A stretch of DNA of 64,000 nucleotides from the NCBI GenBank assembly GCA_016081115.2, contig JABTTQ020003405.1, forward strand, positions 248,029 to 312,028, given 5' to 3'. Shown here in pieces: positions 53,573-64,000 of this stretch (position 1 is the first letter of the stretch; every line of letters begins with the position of its first letter). This DNA is from Rehmannia glutinosa. Taxonomy: Eukaryota; Streptophyta; Magnoliopsida; Lamiales; Orobanchaceae. The notes below the pieces were generated by a model that had not been told where the DNA came from, did no database searches, and saw only the letters and a program-made list of their open reading frames with translations. Made by a program: the position numbers and the translations under genes.

Positions 53573-54772
53573 TTAGTTAATACTTTGATGTTGGAGAAGA
53601 CGTCGCCGTCTATATAGAATATCATCCGAAAGATATTGCCAACACTTGTCCCATATTGCTTCTAGTCTATTCAAAGATTCGGATGATAGCAATGACGCAA
53701 GCAAACTTCTAAGACTCTCTGCAGAAGCCCGGTGGCTCGCTTCAGTAATTGCATCAACATATTCTTTATCGTCTTCTAACAAACCAAGAGCATAGCAAGC
53801 TTCACGGTATGAAAAATATTGAATACCGTTGACCTTCTTGTAGCCATCATGACACGTAGCTTGACCCACAAATAATATTTATAAGACACCACAAATAGTA
53901 CATATCACCAGCACCGGGGGGACGAAAAACACTCGACCTATTGATTTTCCTATTTTTCTTTGCATCCACTTCCTGACTTTTGCTTTCCATGTGAATTTTG
54001 TTGGGGCTTCAGCATAGGTTAGCTCACGGGCTTCAGGATATATTTTGTTTACTTCCATCCATGCTAAAAACATGTTCTCTATAACTGAATCTTTATTAAG
54101 AGCATCGTCGATTCGCTCATTATCATTGAAAATAACACTATGCTCATTCGGAAGATGGAAGATGAGTCGTTCGATTGAAGGATATTTGTATTGAATCTCA
54201 AATCCCAATAACCTCCACACAGCTTCACATGAAGATATATTCCTACAATCATAATACATGCTCACTTAATCAACGATTTTCCCTGAGTCCTCATCGTTGG
54301 TGCTTGTATAAAACGACGCTGTCATGCGACCAATTCCTTTGTTGACATACTTGAATAGATACTTAATAGATCTTGCCTGGTTACACCATTGCTCATTTAT
54401 GTGAGCTCCATATTTGAGTAACAACTGACGATTATGAGGCACCACATATATGTTGTCCAGTGGAACACCATTTTTGTCAACTATTCTTCCATCTTTTATG
54501 CGTCTATAATGCGGATAACCTTCTTCATCAATAGTAGTCACATCCACAAATTTTTTGGGAAAATATTTAGTGCAACGACCATCAGCCATACAGGGAGAGT
54601 TTTTCCTGACATCACCAAATGGACCATGAATCATATGATCCTTTACTACAACATAATAACATGTATCAGTTCTCTCGTCAGATATTACGGCTGATATAAT
54701 TCGATCTATGTCATCTGCAGTTGGATATATGTCTTCCTTCGCCAGAAACAACAATATATGGGCATGAGACAA
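53573..54772 (-). pseudogene. Helitron Rep domain and linker
   Basis: The frame at 54266-54772 carries the HUH motif (MSHAHILLFL, metal-binding His-Ala-His) and the two-tyrosine motif region IKYLFKYVNKG, the nuclease that nicks DNA in rolling-circle transposition; both are preserved. 53879-54265 continues with MYYDCRNISSCEAVWRLLGF, FHLPNEHSVIF and ARELTYAEAPTKFTWKAKVR, GRVFFVPP, then shifts frame; 53573-53869 continues with CYALGLLEDDKEYVDAI and ISDDILYR-like residues. A TAA at 54266 and a shift at about 53875 are the breaks. The protein is normally one RepHel chain. Confidence 0.85.
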
Positions 54773-54989
54773 ACCACGCTTTTGAAATTCTATCGTATTA
54801 ATGTCTGCAATATAATAATAAAAAAAATAAGAATTTGAGACAATAAACTAAGTAAATAAATATTTAATATATTATTAAAAATATATGTAAAATATATAAA
54901 AAACAAAGATCTTTGATCAAAGAATCTAGCTTAAGTTTAAAGATTCTGCAAACAATATCCAGTCGATCTTCAGGATTTAGATTCTTTTT

Positions 54990-55774
54990 CTAAAGAAAAC
55001 GAATATTTTCTGGCCATTTCGGATTGCAAGTAAATGTTATAAACAGATCCGGATAACCCGGCCATCGACATACATCCATCGCATCTTGATAATTCTGTAT
55101 CATATATCGAGCACCTCCGATGAAAGTTGACGGTAATATAATACGTTTACCCTGAGTACTTGAATCAATATCACCATGCGAAACAGCATCAGTCAAACCT
55201 TTATATATATCACAACGAAGCTTCTTCTGATTCACACAAATATATTTCAATCGAGCGGACTCGACCATTGTGTATGTATCAACAACAAACTGATGAAACA
55301 ATCTCTGATAAGACAAAATAGTCGATGATACATGGTCTCTGTCATGTAATCTGTATGCAAAGTATTTACGCACACTAATTTTTCTTCTAGCACCAGTACT
55401 ATTTGTCTTATTTATTGAAAATGGTATATCTTCTCTAAAACCGTCCTCACCACAAGGTAATAATAATGGATACTGCAAGGCAAAATAAGAGGCATTCAAT
55501 TCATTTATCCGTTGTAAAAGTCCAGATCTTGTTTCAACAACAATATCCCTATCGCCAAAAGCACAATCAAAATCGCCAACAATCAAATGGCAACTTCACT
55601 GCTCGTTGGCATATTATAACTCCTAGCATCCGTACTCCTTCTACCAATCAAACGTAATTCTACGTCTGAATATCCATGTCCTCGAATCTTTTCTTTTGCC
55701 ATTTTGAAAGATTTTACCAAAACATTGTTCTCATCCAACATTCTCTTCAATTCAGACACGATAACTTCGTGCAA
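54990..55774 (-). pseudogene. Helitron-like N-terminal domain
   Basis: Two overlapping frames. 55583-55774 reads LDENNVLVKSFKMAKEKI and LRLIGRRSTDARSYNMPTSS; 54990-55586 continues with RDIVVETRSGLLQRINELNA, LQYPLLLPCGEDGF, SVRKYFAYRLHDRDHVSSTI, YQRLFHQFVVDTYTMVESAR, FIGGARYMIQNYQDAMDVCR and PDLFITFTCNPKWPE. This is the Helitron_like_N domain. One shift at 55585 joins the frames; an AT-rich intron-like stretch separates it from the Rep part (54790-54985). Confidence 0.85.
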
Positions 55775-56054
55775 ATTATTGTTATCACTCCCTTGCCTAC
55801 AAATTTAAATATTATTTTTTAAAAATTAAACACTATTGCGTTAAAAAATCTAAACAAAATAATAATAAAGAGACACAAAATAATTATAAAAAAATATAAA
55901 CCTGATGGAATTCAACATTTGACTTATTTTATTTTTCGTATCATATATGTATAGCTTGGTGAATTTGGGGGTCGATCCATTCGGCGGCAACAAACTTCCA
56001 ATCGGTGGTAATTTTGACCATACATTCGAAAAACCGGAGGACCTCTACCTTTGT

Positions 56055-56680
56055 TTACATTTGTGTCAATCTTTCCTCCCATAGATGAAAACAGAACATA
56101 TTGTTATAAGATCGTATATTCTCTTGAAAGTGTTTGCTTTTATTTCCATCTCCAAACAATAGATCTTGAAGAACACTTGGTGGTTGTTTGATTGGCAGAA
56201 GTTGAATATTTCCGTGGCCACAACACAAAGAGTGGCGAGGCTTTGATTTTGGATAGGAGGATAGTCTTTCTTCTAACCAAAATAATGCTCCACAAAATTC
56301 GCATTTATAACTCGCATCCCCTATATCCCAATACACTGAAAAATAATAACTGCACTAATTCATGAAACTATATTAAATAATATTAATAAACTCATATATT
56401 TAATGAACATATATAAAAAATTTCACTAACCATCATGTGAAGGATTTAATACTTCACTGAGCTCAGTCTCAGTTACGTTAACACTAGCATTGTCATAGCT
56501 TGTCGGCTCATTTGAAGTCACATGGGCTTCATTTGGTTCATCTTCTGTGAGATCAATTATTACAGCTTCTTTCGAACTTATCGAAGAGGGTGTCCCGGAA
56601 GTACCATAATTAGATACGCCACGATTAACGATATTTCTTCCAGAAAGTAATCGTGCACCGTAAAACTATAATACTTTTTT
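56055..56680 (-). pseudogene. Helitron N-terminal zinc-like and acidic exons
   Basis: The frame at 56055-56336 holds CEFCGALFWLEERLSS, LCCGHGNIQLLPIKQPPSVL and FQENIRSYNNMFCF, the cysteine-rich start that precedes Helitron_like_N. A GT/AG-bounded gap separates an upstream exon at about 56432-56660 that is acidic and open (LTEDEPNEAHVTSNEPTSYD). Typical of plant Helitron proteins; the initiating methionine was not identified. Confidence 0.7.
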
Positions 56681-57060
56681 AAAATATTATCATTATTAGT
56701 ATTAAATATAATAGTATATTTATTTTTTTATACATAAACTAAATAAAAACATTACTGAACATATCATTTGTGATATCGCTGAGCGGACTGTTGGATAATG
56801 GAGAAATTATTGTACTTGATGAACCTTTTTCAAAAGACGTCCTTTTAGATAGTATTATATTTCCTGAAAAATAATTTAAAATTAAAATTTAATAAAATAA
56901 TTATATATCAAATTAAACAATAATAAAATCTATATATATAAAAATTAATTAATATAATAAGAAATATATTGATTATTCCATAATAAATATAATAATAATA
57001 ATAACAATAATTCTACTAATAATATTCATAATAATAAGTATGATAATATTCATATGATGA
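56681..57060. other. AT-rich end region of the Helitron
   Basis: No gene; contains A/T runs such as TCTATATATATAAAAATTAA at 56928 that resemble Helitron 5' ends but in the wrong orientation. The true 5' terminus may lie here. Confidence 0.3.
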
Positions 57061-57062
57061 TG

Positions 57063-57112
<50 letters not shown>
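57061..57112 (+). repeat. (TAA)n microsatellite
   Basis: About 15 uninterrupted ATA/TAA triplets. Sits between the Helitron and the second copy of the flanking repeat. Confidence 0.9.
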
Positions 57113-57117
<5 letters not shown>

Positions 57118-57612
57118 TATGAGAGCTTTTTAGCCCGATCCTAATTAGCCTTAGGGCCAGCTAGTGCTGGGTCGGCCCTTAAGGCTTTTTTCAGCAATGC
57201 TTTTGTATTTTATAAATATATATTTAAATTTGTACCTATAATACTACCAATTCTAGTTTTTGATCTCATTTATCAATTATCATTTAAATTTGGCAAATTA
57301 TAATTGATGAAGATCAAGGAACATGATATCACGATCCTTGATTCCATTGTTGGAATGTTATATTGCTAATGTTAATTTATTAATTCATAAAATTATTTAT
57401 AGGAAACCTAATTTATTGTTACTTAAATTTTATTAGATTAGATTATATTAGTATTTGATTCGATTAGGAATATCAAATTTATAAGGGCATGAATTTTTCA
57501 AAAAGAATAAAAAAGAAAAAAAATAAATATCTATTGGGCCGACGTGGCCCGACGCTAGCCCTGCAGGGCTAGGACTGGGTCTATATTTTTCAAGCCCTTA
57601 TGACTTCAAAGC
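57113..57612. repeat. GGGCCGGC-rich repeat, right copy and remainder
   Basis: 57113-57220 match 51540-51641. The repeat runs on (with AT-rich filler) to GGGCCGACGTGGCCCGACGC and TAGCCCTGCAGGGCTAGGAC at 57536-57580, ending near AGCCCTAGTTGTCAC. The overall content of GGGCC-type words and ATGTCAAAAAGG at 51475 resemble a hAT-type MITE into which the Helitron inserted. Confidence 0.5.
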
Positions 57613-59254
57613 CCTAGTTGTCACACCACAAATTTGTAACCCAGTAAAATAGAATAACATCCAATTGGGTACAACCCTGAGTATTCAAACTTAGGCTCCT
57701 CAATAGTTATTATTCAAACTACAAATAACTAAAACCATAAATACAACGAAAGTTTACAAAACTATAGCATACAATTAAAATAGAGGTGCAAGTCACCTAA
57801 TAAAATAGTTAGATTGTTCAAACACTGACAAATAAGTTCTTCAAAAGAAAGCTGGTATGTAAAGTCAACCATGAGCTGGAAGTTTTGTATCAGTCTCATT
57901 GATCTTAAAGTATTTGGTCTTTGAAAAGTTTTTATAAAAATCGTGGGGTGAGCTAAATGAGCTCAGTAGATTGAGGTAGGGGAATACAGTATGTTAAAAA
58001 CTAAAATATTTCCTTTTGTGTGAGCAAAATACTTAGTGTGCCAAAAGACATTATATATGCATGACAATGATGTACATAAGTTTCATTTACCGCGATAATA
58101 AAGAATATTTTGAAATTCAATAATGATCAATCAATTTTTAATGCTGACAATGATTCAAAGCATATTAGGCAACAATTAATCGAGTACAGTAAATATTTTT
58201 CTTTTCAAATGGGCAATTTTTATCTCAATTTTTAAAATAAATAGTAGACATCTAGTTTTTAAAATAAAATTGTTTTAATAAAAACAGTTAATCAATCAAT
58301 TCATCAGCCCAAAATAAGAAATATAGGATCAGTGTTGATCACACAGACCCTGTTCGTTATTCCAATAATATTTGGCTGAAACCCAATCACCTTATCTCTT
58401 CCAATAGGCTCAACGTCTCTTTAACTATGGGTTTTTTTACCCCAGAGATTGTCATATTCTGGAATATACTATTCTATGACCCATATTCTACCGCCATCTC
58501 TGGCCGAATCAGAAAAATGGGAATAGGCACATGGGTAGTCAAACAGGGACGACAAGCAACGTGTTCGATCGATTGTCTAACCGCCCCACCCCACAGTAGA
58601 CTCAAACAACTAATATATGACTTTTGATTTACCTGAAGGCCAAGTCAAACAGTTATAAGAGTTATAATGCAAGCTAAAATATAAATTCAAATCATAAATG
58701 ATGAAATTAATGTTTTTTGTTTAACAAACTAAATTTATCTTGAAAGAAACAAAAAGAAAACAATCATAGAATAATCTTATATTGTGAATTCATAAAAATG
58801 GTGTATATCGTGAAGTCGTGAAATAGTTTAATGTTGTGAATTTCTTGAAACGACTAATACCGTGAAATTTATGAAATGGCAAGCAAACCTAATTTTATTT
58901 AGAAAAATGACATTTTTGCCTTCTTACCCAAGCTTCCAAGGTTTCCTACAATAAAACTGGAAATTTATCATATATTATCCTTTACTATTTTAGTACTACT
59001 ATTTTTGTACTAGCTACCATTTCATTATTATTTTAATACATGTACTTATATTTTTTATATGATTAGTTACTATTTGGTTTTATTTGCATATTTATTATAA
59101 TTAAACTTCCTCAGTAATATTAAGAAAATAAATAGTACTTTACTCTCCAACTCTTAAAGAATGTTAAATTAATCTTTAAACATTGGAAAAGAAAAAAAAA
59201 CCTTGAGTTACACAATGAAAATTTCTGAAATTGTCCTAAACTATCGTGATGGAG
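57613..59254. other. Non-genic stretch, possible solo LTR start
   Basis: Starts TGTCACACCACAAATTTGTA and contains GTGGGGTGAGCTAAATGAGC near 57943, phrases I associate with gypsy LTRs of the Tekay type; a matching end was not found. The 66-codon frame at 58427-58627 is not a recognised gene. The rest is AT-rich. Confidence 0.3.
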
Positions 59255-60809
59255 TGTTGGGAAATTATTTTGTAGATTTTGATGAATGCCATGCAAAACT
59301 TAGAATAGAAGTTGGCACCCCATTTTTGTTGTAAATTGCATTGTAATAAATAAATTTGGTCAATTTGAGTCAAGTCGCCTATGCCCTGAACATGCAAGAA
59401 GTCAACTAGAGACAAAAAGGAAGACTCATTGTGAGAGGCGGTGAGTGTGGCAAAGAAGAGAAGACGGGAACTCGATCAAGGTGCGGTGAGATGCAATCGA
59501 GTGAAGTATCGATCAAGTCAACTCAAGATAGCCAAGTCTCAAGGTTGAAGTGAAGTGGAAGAGTCATCCAATGATTGGAAGATGACTCAAGTCACTTGGG
59601 GATGTTAAGAAAATGCATCAATTCGAGATAATCGAAAGAGATCCGTTGTACGTAAATCAAGAGAATTACTTAAACAAGTAATACCTCCATCTATCGCCTT
59701 TCTTGAAGTGCTCGACCCCGAGAAGCGTGCAAGAGGAATAAACCAATGGGAAGCACCGCACTGTGTGTCGTAACTTTGAAAAGTCAAGAATCATTCATAC
59801 GAGGAAATGGAAATTCCAAGAATCGTAACAAGACAAGCCAACGACCACAAGTGAATTTAAAAAATAAGCCTATCTCTTCAACGGGCAGATTTTTGAAAGA
59901 TCACTAGAAAAGGCCGAGGAATAACTCGAGATAAGGTTACCTGAACCACGAACATTCAAGCAAACATTTGAATTTGTAACCAAAAATATTCTCAAATCAT
60001 TCAAGATCAATCCTCAAGCCTACATTACGAAGGAAATCAATCCAACACTCACCCGTGAAGGAAAGATAACTTCAATCGGTTGAAGAGGATATTTTTGAAG
60101 AATCAAGGGTCTACATTCCACGGAGGATTGTAGGAAGGTTCAAGGTCGAACCAGTCTCAAGTTTTGGAGGGCTTCGTGATCAAATCCAAGAAGCATGAGC
60201 AAGTGGGCAGTAGCAAGGCACGCCTGTGAAGAAGAAGCGAGTCGTACGAGAAGCGTTTGTGTGTCCAAGGCATCTCAGCATCGAGTCCCAAAGGATCAAG
60301 TCACCGTGTGTGATCAAGACTTGTATTCTGGGTGTTAACACTATGTATATTGATCAATACTTAGTGGATTCCTCCAGAGTTGGAGAAGAGAGGAGTAGAA
60401 GAATTACCTCATCTTGAACCTCTATAAAAACTTATTGTGTCATTTACATTTCAACACTTTAATTTTCGCATCTTATTTTTATATCTATTTGATAAACTTG
60501 TTATCCAATTGATAATCAATGAGTGCTAAAACCAAGTATTAAAACAAACTTAACCAAATTCAAGGGTGTTAAGTCTTCCGCTGAAAACAAATCACAATCG
60601 AGTTAATTCTTTAGTCAAAACAGGTGAGTTATTCTATCAACTCGGTCGAGTCTGTTGAGTGACTAACTCACGATTAACTAACTTAGCTGTCCATCAAGGA
60701 CACAAATGTCAAGTATTAACTCGAATATTTAAAAGGACTAATTTGAAAAGTTGGTAAGGTTTATTCAACCCCCTTCTAAACCTTACACTCACACCCCTTG
60801 GGACCTACA
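59255..60809 (+). repeat. SIRE-like 5' LTR
   Basis: TGTTGGGAAATT to GGGACCTACA, 1555 bases. The following TGGTATCGAGCGG (60812-60824) is the primer-binding position, one base off TGGTATCAGAGC by an internal change. The single 63-codon frame at 60226-60417 inside the LTR has no known domain. Confidence 0.8.
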
Positions 60810-60935
60810 AGTGGTATCGAGCGGTTGGTTCATTGAGCCTTCCGACTGGTTTTCGAACAAGATCTCCAAATTTTTCAAAGTCTGTTTTAGTACTTGATCT
60901 TTCAAAACTCTTTTTACCAAAGAAAAGTTATTATC

Positions 60936-62260
60936 ATGGAAGCAAATTTGACACGCATCCCTATGTTCACAATTGAAGAATTTGATGATTGGAAAATTCG
61001 TATGTGCTCATCTATCAAAGATTACACGATGAGATGTGGATAGTGATAGAGGATGGGCCACCGCAAATTTTAAAAGTGAACATTGTAAGGAGAATCGCTT
61101 TGAAGGGAAGAGGATGTTGCTCCCGCACCGGTCATGGTTGAAAAACCAAGATTTGAATGGACAAATAATGACGAAAAAGATATAACTTGGACAATGTGGC
61201 CAAGGACATTCTTTACAAAACCTTGGACAAAGCCATGTTCAATAAAGTCAAATCATGCAAAACGGCTAAAGAAATGGGACAAGCTAACATTGATTTGTGA
61301 AGGCTCGTGAGCAAATCAAGGAAAATAAACTATCGGTTCTTTGTCTTAAATTTGAGAATTTCAAAATGATCGCAGGAGAGACCTTAGATCAACTGGATGC
61401 TCGGTTCACGTAAATTACCAATGAGCTATCTGCACTTGGAAAAAAATATACACAGAAAGAAATGTGTATGAAGATTCTAAGAAGTCTCGGTGAATGGGAA
61501 ATGAAGGTCATGGCACTAAGACATTCCATGGACCTATCTAAGACATCCAACCATGAGATATTCTCGGATCTCAAAGCCTACGAATTTGAGTGAGAAGAAA
61601 AGACCAGGAGGAGACAATCGTGCCCAAAACAATTTTGCTCTAATTGTTAAGGATGGCAAGAGAGCCGAGGTCAAAAAGTCATTGACCAAGAGGAAATAGT
61701 CACGATGGTTAAAAGGTTTAACAAGTTCTTCAATAAGAACTACAAGAGAGGCAAGGGCGAATCCTCCAGAAGACACTCGGCTCCCTCCAAGTCAAGAGAA
61801 GATAGGCCAACCAAGAGAGCAGAGCATCAAAAAGTTGAATATCAAAGGGTGACAATCCAAGAATGGAAAGAGTCGATCAAAAGGTTGAAAATCTATCTTT
61901 GGAACCGCAGCAACCAGGTCACTATGCCATTGATTGCCCATATCCGTAGTCAACAAATACATGAATGAAGAAGAAAGAAAGGTCTTGAGAAAGAAGACAA
62001 GAAAAGAAAAAGACAATGTTGGCGCAGAGATCACGAGACAACCCAAGTCAAGAGACACAACCGATTCGAGAGTAGTGAAGCCGACTACTCAAGTGACTCT
62101 ACGAAGAAGAAGCCTTGATCGTTTGATGGCCAAGGAACAAGACCAACCCGACCAAGAAGATGAGGTACACTCTAATTCATCACACTCAGATTCTAGTGAT
62201 AGTGATTTTGTGACACACACACTTCATCACCCATCGATCTTTATGATTCATTAGCGAGAA
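60936..62260 (+). pseudogene. SIRE-like gag
   Basis: Opens ATGGAAGCAAATTTG at 60936 with FTIEEFDDWKIRMCSSIKD, the DUF4219-like start, then a frame shift at about 61030. The UBN2 part runs at 61290-61590 (LDQLDARFT, ITNELSALGKKYTQKEMCMK, ILRSLGEWEMKVMAL, HEIFSDLKAYEFE) with stops. A basic region (61705-61830) and a partial zinc knuckle (PGHYAIDCPYP, about 61914-61950) follow, then the acidic Ser/Asp-rich segment SNSSHSDSSDSDF (62170-62210) and a coiled-coil-like tail to about 62500. The length beyond the knuckle is usual for SIRE. Confidence 0.75.
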
Positions 62261-62499
62261 TGATGAAAGACTTTGAACACATTAAATCCTCACACACACT
62301 ACTAAATGAGGAAAACAATCTAAGAGCCAAAACTCACACTAACTAAGGAGCTAAATACTCTAAGTCAAATAGCCGATGAGAATGAAAGTCTAATTTGAAA
62401 ATGCTAAGCTAATAAAGAGAGATAGTCTGCTATAGAAAAGAGGGAAAATGACCTCAACAATGTGATTGCCTCATTCACTAAGGCATCTAAATCATTGGA

Positions 62500-63801
62500 T
62501 GATCTTATTATGAGTCAAAGAGAATGTGGAGACAAGACAAAGCTTAGGGTTTAATTCATCTCGTGCTATGTCAAGCTCCAAAAGTGATTTTGGAAAAAGG
62601 ATCTTCAAGTAATGAAGTATCTCAAAAATCCAAAACTCCAAATGGTGCACACACATTTATTCCAAAGCACAATAACAAGCAAACTGGCCTTGGTTATAAA
62701 GGAAAAGGAAAACAACCTTGATTGAGTGTCTTTGAGAGGACAGATGAGAAGAAAGCCGACCAAGTTCTCTCGGCCAAATTCCAAACAGAAATACTCAGAA
62801 AGAAGAAACAGAGCTACCAAAACCCCGTAAGTTCTATAAAAGAAACACATATGATGGGAATGGTAGAAAGTACCCAAGCCAAGTCGATCGGGATAATGTG
62901 AACTCTCAAAGAAAGACCTATGGAATATAAGTCTAAGTGGCAAAGGCCTAGAACTCAACAAAGGCCACTCCAAAGGTATAAGAGCTTTCATCAGCACACA
63001 TATGCACCTAGGCACTACACTCAGAGATATCACAACTACCCAAAGAAGGCAATTGCTAAAACACATACACAGGCATACAGACAAAAGAGACAGTTGTATG
63101 AACCTAGAACCCCAAGCAATTTGCCAAAATTAATTATGATTATGGCACTGATAGATGGCAACCCCTTAGAGTCAAATCATTTGTCTATAGGTTGGTTGGA
63201 TCATCTTACAATATTAACCTCTCGGGACCAGGCAAGTATGGGTACCTAAAACCTAACTTCCTTGATTGCGGGTTCAAGGAGCGGTGAGTGCCAAGGAACC
63301 TGGTACATGGATAGTGGGCACATTTCCAGGCAAATGACAGGTAACAAGAAAAATCTATCAAAATTCAAGGAAGTCAGAGGTGCAAAAGTCATATTTGGAG
63401 GAAATGAAGCTCCAGGAGAAATAAGAGGCATTGGATCCATCAAGAAAAATGGATTAGAAATCACAGATATTGCATATGTTGAAGGACTCAAATTCAATCG
63501 CTAAGTATTAGCCAACTCGTGACAAAGGCTACAATGTTGGATTCAACATGGGTATATGCCAAATCAAGGACATGAATCCAATGAGGTTGTGTTGCAAGGA
63601 TGCGGGACAAAAGAACATGTATGTGGTAGATTGGTCAATCGCAACACCAAGCACTTGTCTACTAGCAAAGAGCACAACTGAATCAAGTTGGTTGTGGCAC
63701 AAAAAGCTGAGTCACCTAAATTTCAAAACAATTAACAAGCTTGCGAATAGCGATCTTGTAGAAGGACTTCCGGACTCGATATACAAGAAGGAAAGTGTAT
63801 G
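62500..63801 (+). pseudogene. SIRE-like gag tail, protease and GAG-pre-integrase
   Basis: Basic low-complexity gag tail to about 63250 (frame 62920-63249: Lys/Arg/Gln/Tyr-rich). In 63262-63504 the protease active site reads WYMDSGHISRQMTGNKKNLS: Asp-Ser-Gly is kept, followed by FGGNEAPGEIRGIGSIKKNG and IAYVEGLKFN. A stop, then 63548-63801: SSWLWHKKLSHLNFKTINKL, the GAG-pre-integrase zinc region, which breaks off after KKESVC where the inverted LTR starts. The last ten residues of that frame belong to LTR sequence. Confidence 0.75.
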
Positions 63802-64000
63802 TGTAGGTCCCAAGGGGTGTAAGTGTAAGGTTTAGAAGGGGGGTTGAATAAACCTTACCAAATTTTCGATTTAGTCCTTTTAAATATACTGAGTTGATAC
63901 TACACATTTGTGTCCTTGATGGACAATCAATTGACCCACTCAAGAGAGTTAATCTCTCAAAGACTCAACCGATTTTGTTGATGGAGTAACTCAATTTGTT
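63802..64000 (-). repeat. Inverted SIRE-like LTR, continues past the window
   Basis: TGTAGGTCCCAAGGGGTG onward is the reverse complement of the end of the LTR at 59255-60809, about 80-85% alike by eye over 190 bases. A minus-strand element of the same family inserted in the integrase region; the 5 bases before it are GTATG, the target duplication to look for at the far side. Confidence 0.8.

Larger units (their letters stand above)
51642..56850 (-). mobile_element. Helitron (rolling-circle transposon), decayed
   Basis: The 3' terminus is diagnostic: on the minus strand a CCGTGC/GCATGG hairpin (51654-51668), 8 bases, then CTAG (51645-51642) followed by T, the A-T insertion site of Helitrons. 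Rep and helicase domains follow on the same strand over 51.8-56.7 kb. The 5' TC terminus could not be fixed; the right edge given is approximate. Stops, shifts and a changed Walker A residue make it inactive. Confidence 0.85.
59255..63801 (+). mobile_element. SIRE/Maximus-like copia, cut by an inverted relative
   Basis: A 1.55-kb LTR, primer site, gag, protease and the start of integrase on the plus strand. At 63802 the sequence changes abruptly to the reverse complement of the same LTR family, so the 3' half is displaced or lost. Multiple stops. The long LTR, TAGATTTTGATGAATGCC start and ACACCCCTTGGGACCTACA end are SIRE-like. Confidence 0.8.

Noticed and set aside
57061..57112. (TAA)n run as a Helitron end
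   Set aside because: Helitron termini have TC and a CTAG hairpin; this is a simple microsatellite.
62605..63084. 159-codon minus-strand frame
   Set aside because: It is a shadow of the basic SIRE-like gag tail; cysteine- and leucine-rich composition arises from the complementary purine-rich strand.
1..64000. tRNA genes, organelle inserts and viral (pararetrovirus) sequence
   Set aside because: No cloverleaf with a TTCRANN arm, no chloroplast or mitochondrial gene and no movement or coat protein motifs were recognised by eye; a tRNAscan and organelle search would settle this.

Overview
This is plant nuclear DNA, most likely from a eudicot with a repeat-rich genome. Evidence: strongly AT-rich spacers, Ty1/copia and Ty3/gypsy retrotransposons with plant-type primer-binding sites, plant LINE, Helitron, PIF/Harbinger, CACTA and hAT elements, an intron-containing DUF1985-like gene and a plant F-box gene. 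No rRNA, convincing tRNA, operon, CRISPR array or viral genome was seen. I cannot name the species.

The window is mainly a nested graveyard of transposable elements. 0-9 kb: a site II/telo-box/TATA promoter-like block (749-804) with no clear gene behind it, a LINE RNase H remnant (6.1-6.9 kb), a possible solo LTR, a degenerate minisatellite (8.0-8.5 kb) and a 536-bp hAT-type MITE inserted into it. 9.8-13.1 kb: a palindromic repeat cluster followed by a decayed multi-exon DUF1985-type gene, the kind often carried by Mutator-like elements. 14.5-16.3 kb: decayed LINE ORF1. 16.3-19.6 kb: copia A (minus strand), truncated in its reverse transcriptase. 19.6-23.5 kb: several tandem repeats and microsatellites. 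23.55-28.6 kb: copia B (minus strand), structurally complete with LTRs, 5-bp target duplication, primer-binding site and polypurine tract, but with several reading-frame breaks. 29.15-32 kb: truncated gypsy element (plus strand). 32-36.5 kb: 3' end of a SIRE/Maximus-like copia, with an extra coiled-coil ORF region and a 3' LTR split by an inverted LTR. 36.9-38.5 kb: non-autonomous CACTA element. 39.0-39.6 kb: 5'-truncated LINE with a perfect 16-bp target duplication. 40.5-48.1 kb: PIF/Harbinger element with a decayed Myb-like gene and copia C (plus strand) nested in it; the Harbinger itself sits in a minisatellite. 48.5-49.1 kb: two MITE-like elements. 49.57-50.67 kb: an F-box gene, the only intact ordinary host gene I can support. 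51.6-57 kb: a decayed Helitron (minus strand) with a clear 3' terminus and a RepHel coding region, flanked by a direct repeat. 59.3-63.8 kb: a SIRE-like copia (plus strand), cut in its integrase by an inverted LTR of the same family that runs out of the window.

Apart from the F-box gene, the coding regions belong to decayed mobile elements and none looks able to act on its own. The structure to note is the nesting order (minisatellite, then Harbinger, then copia C; an older repeat, then Helitron; SIRE into SIRE), which gives a relative insertion history. I found no convincing new biological system. The least explained parts are the DUF1985-type locus with its palindromic upstream cluster, the promoter-like block near 0.8 kb, and the direct repeat flanking the Helitron.
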